A stretch of DNA of 64,000 nt from Paramecium tetraurelia (Eukaryota > Ciliophora > Oligohymenophorea > Peniculida > Parameciidae): positions 5,727 through 69,726 of the forward strand of contig NW_001799048.1 of the NCBI RefSeq assembly GCF_000165425.1. The letters run 5' to 3'. The first letter of the stretch is position 1. Each line of letters begins with the position of its first letter. The translations under genes and the position numbers were made by a program. Shown piece by piece: positions 13,223 to 24,419 of the stretch. The notes under the pieces are model-generated. The model searched no databases. It was not told the DNA's origin and saw only the letters and a list, made by a program, of their open reading frames with translations.

Positions 13223-14309
13223 TCTAATAATTTAATTTAATTATTATTATCTTTTAATAACATGTGAAAATAGAATTATGAAAAAGTATAATACTCATTA
13301 ATGATAACTAATTGAACATAAAGGCGTCAATTTTATTGCTGTTGACATTCCAATAATTTTCAAATGGAAGTTTTATACATCCTATGCAATGTTAATTAAA
13401 TAAAAGATTTGATTACCAAGTATATTATTTGCAAATATAGCAAACCTTGTCATGCTGCTTAAATAATCAATAATTATATGTTAGCACTGATTTTTTTCAA
13501 TTAAAGAAAGCATATTTATTATTAACTACAAGAATACCTTTTCTTTTAATCTATATAAAAATGTTGAGTTTTCTACATTCAATTTGCCATAACAATCCAA
13601 AAATGTAATATTTACTAAATAAGAAGATATAATTTGGATCAGAAAAATGGAAACAAGACCTATCCTAAACATTTCAGGCAGATGAAAATAGTATAATTCT
13701 TTAATCCTAAGACTTCCGTGATAATATATTTCTTAATGATAATTCCCTTTTAGAATTAGAAATGATAATTTCCACCTTATTTTAATGTTCTGAAATATCT
13801 TTGTTTCATAAACAAAATAAAGTTATGTTGCATGTGATAACTGTTATTTAAGGATTTAAAGTAATTTTCGATCTTCACTTTCTTTATTAAAGTATTGGCA
13901 ATTATGAAACTTCAAATATGATGGAAATCAAAACACAATTTTAAGTTTATGAGAACAATTACATCATATTGTATATTGACTGAAAAAATACTTGCAATAA
14001 TTTATTCATCGATAATCGATACAAATATTAAATCATTAATCATAAAATTATTGATTAGAATTAAAATAAATATTGAATTTGATAAATATTTAAATAATAT
14101 ACTATGAACTAATGTAATAAATTGAATTTTAGAAATAATTTAAAATGCATTATTTGAATTGCTATGGTTTGGTTCTAAAAATTTATTTTAAAGTATAATA
14201 AAAAATGTTTAAAAACCTAACAAAGTTAGCATGCTTTTTAGGAATAGTAAATAGACCCTGGATAGCATGCTCTTAATTAAAGAATGAGCATTGTCAGGAT
14301 AGAATACAG
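13223..14309. other. unassigned region
   Basis: About 1.1 kb without a supported gene. One short plus-strand reading near 13,310-13,400 (EHKGVNFIAVDIPIIFKW) looks protein-like but has TGA close on both sides. The start should contain the promoter of the minus-strand WD40 gene. Confidence 0.4.
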
Positions 14310-15095
14310 TGTTATAGTTACCTAAGTGAACATCAATTACATAACTTATTGAAAAAACATATGAACTTATAGGTTCTCCATAAAAAATTAGACAGAGCGC
14401 ATTTTATCTATCATTCGAGATGTCAATTGTGATATTGTGGTATCTGAAATAAAATTTAATTTGAGACCTTTAGATAGACTCTGATCGATTGATTAGAATT
14501 TTATTGGAGCTTGCCTTGCTAATCTGGCATGAAGATGTCCTTAAAATAATAAAATTTGGGGATTCACGATCCAAATGAATTAAAATTATCTGATTAGGAG
14601 TATATTCCATTTTACCTTAGAAAATCTATTGTAAGTATACTTAGATCCGGAAATGCATTCTTAAATGAATCTTTAAGAGTGACTTAAGGAGCATCGATTG
14701 GATAAATATTGATTTAAGGAAATGAAAAGACATCTATGCCAATGTATTCTTTTGAGAAACTTCCTGAGAACATTAATGAATAACAAATTATTTTGGTTGA
14801 TTCAATTCTTGAAATAGGAGCAAGTGCAAGCATGGCATTAAGAATATTATAAAAGTATGGTGTAAAGGAAGAAAATATCATATTTTTAACTTTGGTTAGT
14901 TGTGAATAAGGTTTGAATAAAGTCTTTAAAGAATTTCCAAATATTAAAATCATAACAGCTCAATTTAATCCTAAATTGATAAACGATGTTAGTTATTGTG
15001 CTTCAGGAATAGAAGACTTTGGGGATAGGTATTTCGGAACTGTTAAAAAGCTTACATGTGCTGAAAGATTTGATATGCCATATTTATATATGTAA
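14310..15095 (+). pseudogene. uracil phosphoribosyltransferase-like relic
   Basis: The second half reads continuously as a UPRT-type domain: SILRSGNAFLNESLR, IGQILIQGNE, KLPENI, IILVDSILEIGASASMAL, YGVKEENIIFLTLVS, then IEDFGDRYFGT near the end. The family uses a DPMLATGGS-type loop to bind PRPP; here it reads DSILEIGAS, so the TGG core is lost. The first half (a DRLIRILLE segment and a LHKKLDRAHF segment) is split among frames by TGAs. The end is given at a TAA, which is a sense codon here, so the true end is unclear. This is either a pseudogene or an inactive paralogue; the broken N-terminal half favours pseudogene. Confidence 0.65.
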
Positions 15096-15550
15096 CATAT
15101 TAATTATTATTATGAAATTAATATATTCCTTACTATTCTTAAAGCTTACAAGTTTTATTCCTCTCTCAGAATAAAATTAAGACAAGGAGAATTCAAACTA
15201 TATTATAATTTAACGAAGCAAGCTATTATTTTATATATTTTGCCTAAAATGTTTATTTAATAGTCAAAACATTAGCCAAAGCAGAAAACTCAAATATATG
15301 ATAAGTAAGAAATCGAAATAAGCAAAGATCTGCAGTTTTTCGATTGAATCTCTTATACTTCTAGTAAAAAAGAATAATATAGCGTTCATTTTTGAGTGCA
15401 AATAATAAGTAATAAATACTAATTTAATAAATTTAGAAAGTTAGCAAAGAGTTAAGATTACTCTATCAATAATATAAATAGATTATTGGAGATGTTTAAT
15501 CTTCTAATTGTTTTTATATTTAATATTGATGTATATATTTATATATTGAT
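15096..15550. other. unassigned region
   Basis: The UPRT-like frame stays open for a while past 15,095 but without recognisable sequence. No other feature was seen before the stop of the minus-strand WD40 gene. Confidence 0.4.
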
Positions 15551-16999
15551 TCAATCCACATATTATCTGATTTAAATAGAACCTGATCTATCATCCCAAG
15601 TGATTAAATATTCACCATCATCTGTCATTCTCCCAAATATAACTTTAGTTTAGAAATCTATTGATTATATAGTAGTGAACTCATCATTTTGATCCTTCTT
15701 AATTAGATTAACACAACATCCATTTTTATTTAAAACTACTTACTTAGATTAGACATACTGTTAAGGAAAGAACCAAAAACAACCTCTATTCTTTTTCCTT
15801 TCGCTTCCTACTCCAACTAAGATCTCTTTTGTCTTCACAAACTATTTATCTATGTTATCTAACTGATATATATGCAATTATTCCCTCTTCTCTGGTTAAA
15901 AAGCTAATATTTCGTCATTAATAAAACATAGTCTTCTGCCCCATTATTTTATCCTGAGTGTTTAATATACGATCCACATTTTTTATTCTTAATCATACTA
16001 ATGGATCAAAATTTAACTGTCTTTTGAACAAGAAACTAGTTGATTTTCAGATTCATTTAAGCTTATGCAACTTACAAAACTAGAATGTCCTCCTATTGTT
16101 TAAGCACATTCCCATTAATCTTTATCCTTTGCCCAAAATTTAATCAACATATCATCACTGCTTGATATTAAAAGATCTTCGTTTTTATTCATCAATAAGC
16201 AATTAATTCCTCCTTAATGTCCTTCTAATCTTTGTTTAATGTCCCATTTTGAATCACCATTTAAATAGCATATAGATATAGTCTTGTCACAACTGCCTGA
16301 TAAAAATTCTTTTGATTGTTTCATGAAATATTGACAATAGATGCTCTTCTTGTGGCAATTCAACTATTATATCATCTTTAATTATCCCTTGCTAAATTCA
16401 AAGACTTAAATTTTGCTTGACTCATAACCTCCTACCATCATAGAACCATCTTAATTGAAAGCGAAAGAATTTATTTATTCATCCTGAATTGAATCAATCA
16501 AATCATACTTTAAACTCTTCACTTCCTATTTTACTTTTTTACCAGGACGATCAAATTATTGTTGTGAGAATTCATTAAGACCAGTATAGATTGTCTCTAT
16601 CATATTTTCAGCACTCTTTGAAATCGTTGATATTAGAGATTGCTTCTCTTTTCGAAACCTAATCTTTGAACAAAGTAAGTCGTTCAATTGAATTAAATTC
16701 AATCCATTCAACTCCTCTTCACTTATCTAACAACCAAATTTTAATTCTTCCTTTAAAGTAAAAAATAGTTGATAAATGTGGTCAATCATTTTCTCGAGAT
16801 CAAAAATTAAATCTTCATCGCTTTTATTTATTTATTACCTTCCAAAATCTTTTATCTTCTAAACATCTTTTATATGAGTATTGTGTTTTTCATTCTGCAA
16901 ACACTTGAAACAAAATACTCTAAAGTCTTTGCATTATTCATTGGTGCAAAGGAATTCCACATCTGTCTCATGATCAGGTATATTGCAATTCTAATTCAT
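15551..16999 (-). CDS. B-box-like zinc, coiled-coil and WD40-repeat protein
   Basis: A clean 482-residue frame and a close relative of the gene ending at 11,756. The N-terminal zinc-type Cys/His pattern (CNIPDHETDVEFLC, then VFCFKC and a later HNTH) covers about residues 3-45. A long acidic/lysine-rich helical region follows. The C-terminal propeller has blades including EFLSGSCDKTISICYLNGD, LEGHQGGINCLLMNKNEDLL, SSDDMLIKFW, and IGGHSSFVSCISL, closing with MTDDGEYLITWD. It is probably a scaffold protein of unknown partner. The ATG at 16,999 precedes the first zinc-ligand cysteine by only two residues. No frame break and no intron are needed. Confidence 0.85.
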
Positions 17000-17823
17000 T
17001 ATATTTAATTATTACTTTCAGTTTCTTAATAAATAGATCTCTTCATGAATATAAAAATTTGCATCTTGTATGGTATTATTTTACTAATTATAAAATTAAT
17101 TAATTAATCAAAATCATCATAGAAACCGTATTTCTTATCTAACAATTTTGGTTGTATTTTATTCTTCTTAACTTGATAAAAAGACTAACAAGGGATTGAA
17201 TAATGATAATAAGAATTAAAAGAAAATCTTATTATTTTAACAAGTCATTATCTTTCTAAATTCATCATTTTTTAAGTAGAAATTTTATAGGATCTTTTCA
17301 GCTTATTTTTAAAGTCCAATCGCATAATCTTTTTATGCATAAGTGAATTGATAGTTTGGAAATCATTTAATATAGATTTTTATAACATGATTAAAATATG
17401 GGTATTTGAAAATATCTAAAGTATTTGATTGATTATAGAAAAATTTTATCATCGAATTGCGTCTGAAAGTTATTATTTGTAGTTCAGTTAATGTGTAATT
17501 ATATCAAAAAAAGAATTATATATTAAAATGACAATTTGAAATTATGATTTCGTATTATTCTTATACAATTAACTTAATTATAATAACCTATTTTGATATA
17601 TAGACTTCTATCATAGGCTAATCAATATTACAAATTTAAATATTACCATATATAACTCTTACCGTAAATTCATAATATTAAAAGTGGAACGAGGTGATAT
17701 TTAGATTAAAGATTGAGCATGCTTCCATTAAGAAAATTTTGAGTTGAGAAGATTAATCAGAAAATTAATTTTTTATTCCAAACAACTTAAATATATACAT
17801 AAGTTTGAATAAAACAATCAAAA
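17000..17823. other. unassigned spacer
   Basis: About 0.8 kb between the start of a minus-strand WD40 gene and the 3' end of the minus-strand deubiquitinase gene. No coding sequence or RNA gene was recognised. It should contain the WD40 gene promoter. Confidence 0.45.
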
Positions 17824-19246
17824 TCATGGATTTTCATTAATTTAGTAAAAGAGTATATATGCAGATTGCATAAGCACTTACTTTTTTGAGGCTGCTTTAA
17901 CAGTTTCATCATTAAATAGGAACCATTAATGATATCTTTTTGCAAATGTGAAGTAATGGCCTGATTATAAATTGCCGGTGTGAACGATAACTGCTCTTAA
18001 TCTATAAGTTTAATTTCCAAATTTTAGAGTATCCATGGGATATGTTATAGTTTTATTGTTTTTATGGCATTAAGGTAAGAATTAAAATCTTTTGAGGTGC
18101 AATACAAGTATTTATGGGATAGAAATGATTTAAAGGCTTTTAATACAGGAGGATTAACATTTGGTACATTTGTAGTCTCTTAGAGTTTCTTCTTTGAGAA
18201 ATTCTTCAAGGCATTGTTCAAGGGTTTTAGATTAAGAGATAGCTAAAGACAAAGTTAAAAATGGCTCAATTTGTTTGACCTTATAGTTACAAAGTTGACA
18301 TAAAATACCAGTCTAAAGTTTTCCTATTAAATATAAAATTTGCTACCTTTAAAGATTTAATCTATAAAATTAATATAATTTGATTTTGTATCCTTATTGA
18401 AATTCAAAATTTCATCTTCTATGTGTCCTAACAAATAAAGCAAGAATTCATGACAATCATGTTAATTCTTAGGATGAAATTAATTAATTATTAGGGTTTT
18501 TAGAGCATTAATTTTAACCGGTATGGTGCTTGCTTTAATTTAATCAATAAGATCGAAATAAGCACTAGTATATTATACTATGTTCGCTCTTTTTTTTTCT
18601 TTAGGTATTCTTTGAATGTATTTGATAATAAAATAATTAAGATCTGCTATGCTTAATAGTGATTGTAACCCTGAGTGCATATAGCAAAAGTAGGAATCAT
18701 TTTTCATTCCAATAAGAGGCAATTCGTAATTAGATTAAGTAGTAGAAACAGACTATCGATTTATCTAAGGCTCAACAGTCTTAGACCTTTTATCATTAGA
18801 TCTTGAATGTTTTTATTTACAAATTATATCTGGTTGAGCTTTATATTCTTGCTTAAAAAATATCCACACGGCCTCATTAACTATTATATATTATGTACAG
18901 TTATTATTGTCTAAAATACCTGGTCTTTCTCCATTTTGATATAAATATTATTTATATTACGAGATCCAATTTTCTCGAACCGCATAAAATTGATTGGATC
19001 GCTTATCTTTCATGAGTTCTTTGATTATTGTAGCTTCTAATTCTCTTTTCTCATTTGAATCCTACATGCTTCTATATTACGTAAGCATTTAAGTTGATTA
19101 TGATGTGGATTACGAAGAGATTTAACTAGATCCTATGGACGGTTTCTTTCTCATAGGAAATAATGGTACATATAATTATCTAATATATCCCTTTTTACTT
19201 CATACTTATCTTCAGACTCATCTTCGATATTTTCATTTTGCTTCAT
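17824..19246 (-). CDS. DUSP-domain ubiquitin carboxyl-terminal hydrolase (USP family)
   Basis: A 459-residue deubiquitinase. A DUSP-type domain lies at about residues 75-135 (WISQYKQYLYQNGERPGILD, VNEAVWIFF). The USP catalytic core begins at about 175 with the Cys box MKNDSYFCYMHSGLQSL, followed by QHDCHEFL (family QQDAHEF). CQLCNYK and CTKCQSSC form the zinc-binding Cys pairs. The His box is GNLQSGHYFTF, then WFLFND and SAYILFYQ. Cys, His and a following Asn/Asp are all present, so it should be active. Two introns restore the frame: 19,150-19,169 (20 nt) and 18,324-18,346 (23 nt); with them removed the gene is exactly 460 codons including the stop. The DUSP-USP order is that of USP4/11/15-type enzymes, but shorter and without an obvious UBL insert. 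Confidence 0.88.
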
Positions 19247-19318
19247 TTATGAATCGAATATGATCATAAAAATATTAATAAAACAATAATATAATAATAA
19301 ATATGTAACAATGACATG

Positions 19319-22137
19319 TCATTCTTAATTCGATGATTTGAGTGCTTAATATTCATCAAACAAAGATTAGATTTAGAATCCTTAATTTGTTTCAAATTTC
19401 AGCTTTCTTCCCTTAAATCCAATTTCAATAGACCCTGGAAAAACATTAAAAGATTGGGGTTGTTCAATTTTTTCCCATATTCTGTCTTTAGAACTACTAT
19501 AGAGTCTAATTCCATGATAACTAACACCAAGAACCAAGTTCTATTCCCCAAATTATGATAATGCCTCTTTGCACACTACTTGGAATAATTATTAAATGCA
19601 AAAATCATTCCTCAAGCATTCCGAAATAAATTGAATCATTGCTTTTGTTAAATCAATATTTATATTTTCGATTTATGAAAATTATGTTTGAACTGATTGA
19701 GTGAATGATGAAAAGATACCTTTAGATTTAACCTTAGCTATTTCTTCTGGCTCACTTATTTCGACCATTGTTGATTATGTATTGTCAATACTAGCCTTAA
19801 ACTCTTTAAATTCTTGGGTCACAACACAATTCCAATATTCTCTTTGCTTAAGTTATAAAATTGCAGATGGAACAATTTATTGAATGATATCATATGAGAG
19901 ATTGCAGTTTTATAAATATAAGTGAATGGCAGCTAATTTAATATATTAATTTTAAGTTGGGAATGGGAATGTCGAAATCTAGATATCTTTTACTAATTAG
20001 TAATACAAAAGCTTCATTCTAGTAGCATCAGAATATAGCAAGGTTTTCTCATATTCCAAATCCAAATATAAGAACTTCTTGAACCAAAGTTCTTTTTTTT
20101 TTTTAGCAAAAATAAAGCTATCTCCAAATAAATCACATATGTTTTCGTCATTTTACAAGATTTTCACACGAGATTTATTGTCATATATGTATAATTTAAA
20201 GTCATAGATTTATTGCAATTCCATTATCTTTTAAATCTAATCTAAAACGTGTAGAACTTTTGTATTATTCTGTATATTGAACTCCCATGGCTTCTCCTTT
20301 GGTATCGCATGATTTACTAGTATTTAAATTACATCCTTCTCTTTTTTTTTCTTCTTTTCTTCTACTAACGTTATGTTTCTGCTTATCATAGAGGATGCAC
20401 TCAATAATCTTCTGTTACATTAATTGTTCTATATAGAATGTTAATCATTCCCATAGTCAACTGTTTTAATTAATGTTCTAGTGGGAGAAACATAACTAAA
20501 TCTATCTGGCCCTTTTTGAGTGCCATTTCTTTGATTTCTAAATTTATCAGCTTAAGAAGGTAACTCATAAAAATTCTCTGGTAAACCTAAGTCTTTCAAA
20601 ATTTAAGGATCTTATCTTGCTAATTCTGACATTAGAAGTGATGAAACAAAAAGTGGTATGGCAATCATCCTTGATTCAATTTCCTTCTAATCATTCAATA
20701 GACTTAAAGTTGTACTTTATTTTAAAAAATGTAGTTGGATTGTTGGATATTTCTTTTTAATATAATCCTAGATCTTAATGCATTAACTAAATCTTAAGAA
20801 TAGTTTTTAAAAAACTTCATCTATCCCAACTTCAATTATATATACCTTATAACTACTTAAATTCTCTTGCCTTTCATCAAGGCCTAAAGCTGTTACTTTG
20901 ATCTTATTCAATTAGACTTTTATCTCAGACCCTTGGCGAGATGCTAATCTTTAAAATGTATATTTAGATTTCTCTTTGCATTCTTGAATTATCTTTAGTA
21001 ATTTAGCCATTTTTTCAATTTTATCATTTGGTGTTTGTTCTATAAACGTAATTGATTAACCGTTCATTCCTTAAAGGATGTATATATTTTAAAGATGTTA
21101 TTAATTTTCTACATCTAAACATCCACTTTGTTCATCCAAAAACACACTCTAAACATATTGATATTAATGCAATTATCTCTCTGCAATAATAATTAAATCA
21201 CTTAGAATAAAAGCTGTGACATTGATAACTCTATTATTTTAATCTAAAATGGTTGTTAAAAGTTCGGTAATATATTTTCTTTTCGAATTTACTAATTTTT
21301 AATTCAGTTTACTTCCAAACCATTTTTCCAAATCAAACAATTTACTCGACAGAAATTATTCCATATTTTTGTTATTGTCATCATTAATTTTTTTAAATAA
21401 ATCCAAACAGTCACATAAATTTTAATAATCTGGATGCGCTTTTTCAGTATGTTTTATAAGGTCTTCTAAAAGTAAGTTGTATTTTGGAATTCTTTAGACT
21501 GGTTTAATTAAATAACTCTCAATATCTTAATGATGATATTCCTTTTGTTCTGTCATATTTTTCAGGAATTTTCTTAAATCTTCTTTTTAACTTATACATT
21601 ATTTAAGCGTTGCCATAGATTTATTAAAACCTTCATAGAATGTGAAATAAACTTTAAAAAATGGAGCTAAACCTTTAATTATAGGACCTAATAATTTAAA
21701 TCTTTTGTAAGGAAGAAATCCTTCTAAATCTTAAAGAAAAGGATTATTTAAATCATACAATTATTGGAGATTATTGAATATTATTTCAATTTATTATTTA
21801 TTTAACCATTGCTTAACTTGACTTTATATGACAATCAGAATTCTTAAATCATGTACATAATTTCTTTCTGTATTTATCAACTCTTCAATTATAAATTTTC
21901 TATATCTATGTTATTTCTCTTTTCTATAATAAAGTATAAGTCAAAAAAATACTATTTATAAATTCTGTACAAAAATCTGAATATCTTTTTAGCAGCAAGA
22001 TCCTTCCTCTTCTATATATTAGCTTATGTCATCTATTATTTAGGTTTGTAAGAGTGATCAATTTATGAATTGTATGTTTCTTTCTTTTTTGTTTTTGTAA
22101 CAGAGGTATCAAGAGCACCATTTCCACCCACTCTCAT
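19319..22137 (-). CDS. RhoGEF (DH-PH) protein with PX and FERM-like domains
   Basis: A 929-residue protein. The N-terminal 90 residues are basic. A Dbl-homology domain follows (EELINTERNYVHDLRIL, and the hallmark YLIKPVQRIPKYNLLLEDL), so it should exchange nucleotide on a Rho/Rac-type GTPase. A PH-like region comes next (FILSDLIIIAER). After it is a PX-like segment (QKLFLRFSQCIKIQDYIKKK, then IESRMIAIPLFVSSLL), expected to bind phosphoinositides. The C-terminal half resembles the FERM-like part of SNX17-type sorting nexins (KVLHVLDQI ... TRMKLLYYQLVKDIQ ... LVLGVSYHGIRLYSSS). One 29-nt intron at 21,924-21,952 joins the first exon; the rest is a single open frame and the total is exactly 930 codons including the stop. 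The DH-PH-PX-FERM order is unusual. Confidence 0.82.
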
Positions 22138-22544
22138 TATTTATTTATAGGCTAGTTACACATATCCTTATTTATTTTTCATCCAAATAAAAATAATATT
22201 AAAACATTTTGCTTACAAAATATTTAATTGTAATAATTTTGTTTAAGTCATATGGAAAGAGAATATTGTAGTATTTTTTAAGCATTAGCATTACAGAGTA
22301 GTCAATAAAAAATATATGGAAATATATTATAAAAATAAGTTATTTAGTTAACGATTTTTCAAGAACTAATATAGTCAATTAAAAGAAGAAATTAACCTTT
22401 GAGTTGATGATAATCCTCTTTTCTTAAGAATATAAAGATTATTTAAACTTAAAGAATTTCTTCAGATAAATGTAATTCATCTTATCAATAAATAAATAAA
22501 TGAACTCAAAAGAAATACAATAAAATTTGATATTCTAGAGATAA
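22138..22544. other. unassigned spacer
   Basis: About 0.4 kb between the start of the RhoGEF gene and the 3' end of the next minus-strand gene. It should hold the RhoGEF promoter. No other feature was recognised. Confidence 0.45.
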
Positions 22545-23419
22545 TCATAATAATGGAAAATTATCATATTTTACTTTAGAGAATTTAATTACAGCATTCT
22601 TTAAATAGCTTAGAGGATAAGAAATGAAAACAATATAATTTCCTTTAATAAATTCCTCAGACTAATTATTTGCTGATAATAATCTTAAAATCTTTATATT
22701 AGGGTAATTCAAATATTTCCTATTGAACATGAGATCTGGAAAGACTTTTTGAATAAAATTCAACCATTGAGGAAGTTGTCAAAAATAGTTAAGAATATTT
22801 TCAAGGTTTGCTTAAAACTTTTCTAGGTAATAGGTGTTAGCTCAATAAGACTTAGAAAGAATATTAATTTAAATGAAATAAAGTACTATCAACCAAAAAA
22901 AAAAAATCTTAATATCGAGAGATACAAAAAATAAAAAGCAACAAATCTTAATTTACTTTATTGAAATTCTTGATACAATAAGCTTCTGTAAAGTTGATAA
23001 TCAATATCTTTATCGACTTAAAATTCAAATTTTATAAATTGGAAGGGTAAAGTAACATAATATTTGCTCCCTTAATTGCAATTAAACTTGCCTTTTATTT
23101 CTGTGTCAAACTATTCCAAAAATTTCAAATATGAGAGAGTTGATTTCAAATTAAATTGAATGAAAATTAAAATATTTAGAGATCCCTTTTATGAGAATTC
23201 TTTATAAAAGAACACTTTTTAAATCTAATAATTTGGTTCCTTCAAATTGATTAAGCCTGTTAGTCCAAGACAATTTAATAAAAAAACAAAGATTTGAAAG
23301 ATAATTAAGATCTTGATTAGAGGGTATTTTTTAGCTATTAATACCTGAATGCCTAAGATTTTGAACACTGAATCATATGAATCTACATTCACTGAAAAGT
23401 TTTATGATATCAATACCAT
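22545..23419 (-). CDS. putative membrane protein, unknown family
   Basis: About 280 residues, not recognised. A strong hydrophobic segment lies near residues 35-58 (IKILIIFQIFVFLLNCLGL). It is followed by a soluble, aromatic-rich part (KYYVTLPFQFIKFEFQVDKD, then LRFVAFYFLYL), a second hydrophobic stretch (FISFKLIFFLSLIEL) and a C-terminal region ending SKVKYDNFPLL. A 20-nt intron at 22,745-22,764 keeps the last part in frame. In the middle one TGA remains in frame just after a run of 12 T (A on the plus strand, 22,895-22,906). It would disappear if a 40-nt candidate intron covering the run were really 39 nt, that is, if the homopolymer length is wrong. The start is the first ATG of the frame. 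Confidence 0.6.
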
Positions 23420-23480
23420 CAAGGATTAATTGAGAAAAGTAAAAATTTGAATTTTTTGATTATTTTTTCTTATATAAATA

Positions 23481-24419
23481 ATGTAAGATAATTATGAAAA
23501 ATTGAGAAGCTAATTCAAATTGATACAACCTGTTAATCTACCAACTAGACCATATCAAATTACTGCAAACTTTGATGGTTCCACTATTCTAGTGTTTACT
23601 GTTGATTCAAACCTTCACCAATTTTAAAGGAATAAGAATAAGTGGGATCTTATATTATCCTAAAAATGGCATGATTAAATGATAACTGTATAAATAAATT
23701 AAAAAGGCACAAATTTGGCTTATGTTTCAAGAGGGCTTGATTATTTTTGGATTGCATATCTTACTTTTCATAAAAAAAAATGGATTTTAAAAAATAAATT
23801 TAAGTTGAAATAAGATCCGGATCCTTATATAACAAATCATGATTTTAGAATATCCAAAAATCTATAATTATGCACTTACAGATTCTAATGGAATAGAAAT
23901 TATTAAAGAATCAATGCATTTTAGATTACTAGTCATTTCAAAAGAATTCAAAGGTAAAAATTTAAAGGATCAGAAATAACATTTTCAAATGATTCTAATT
24001 TTTTTGTAGTTTAGAGTTTAGAAAAGTTGGAATTAAAGGTATTTTATAAATTTTCATTTAATTTCGTCCTTTTTTAAACTTAAGTTGTGATTAATAGTTA
24101 TATTATAGAATCAAATACAAGCATATTGATTCATACAACAGAATTAGTTTTGTGGAATTTCTAAACTAACAAAAAGATCAAGATATAGACTCCTTATAAT
24201 ATGTTTTAAGAAATGCAATCACATTAGATGATAATTATCGGGAATTTACTGTTAGTTTAATTTAATGATGAAATAATAGTCTTTCAATTATTATAATAAA
24301 AATTGAAATATTGTACAACTTGCAATCAGGGTGTTAATGACAGTAAACTTATTTCTTGTGATAGATAAATAATGGTTGAGAATACAAATATACAAAAAAT
24401 AGAGATTTCATAAATTTGA
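23481..24419 (+). CDS. uncharacterised propeller-like protein
   Basis: An uninterrupted frame of 312 residues, several times the length expected by chance between TGAs, starting MQDNYEKLRSQFKLIQPV. The early part (YQITANFDGSTILVFTV, DLILSQKWHDQMITVQ, GTNLAYVS) and the later repeats (ITFSNDSNFFVVQSL, IIGNLLLVQFNDEIIVFQLL) have the beta-strand rhythm of a WD40-type propeller, but without clear GH or WD pairs. It may be a diverged member of the WD40 family that fills the first third of the window. It is transcribed divergently from the membrane-protein gene, with 61 bp between the two start codons. The function is unknown. Confidence 0.65.
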
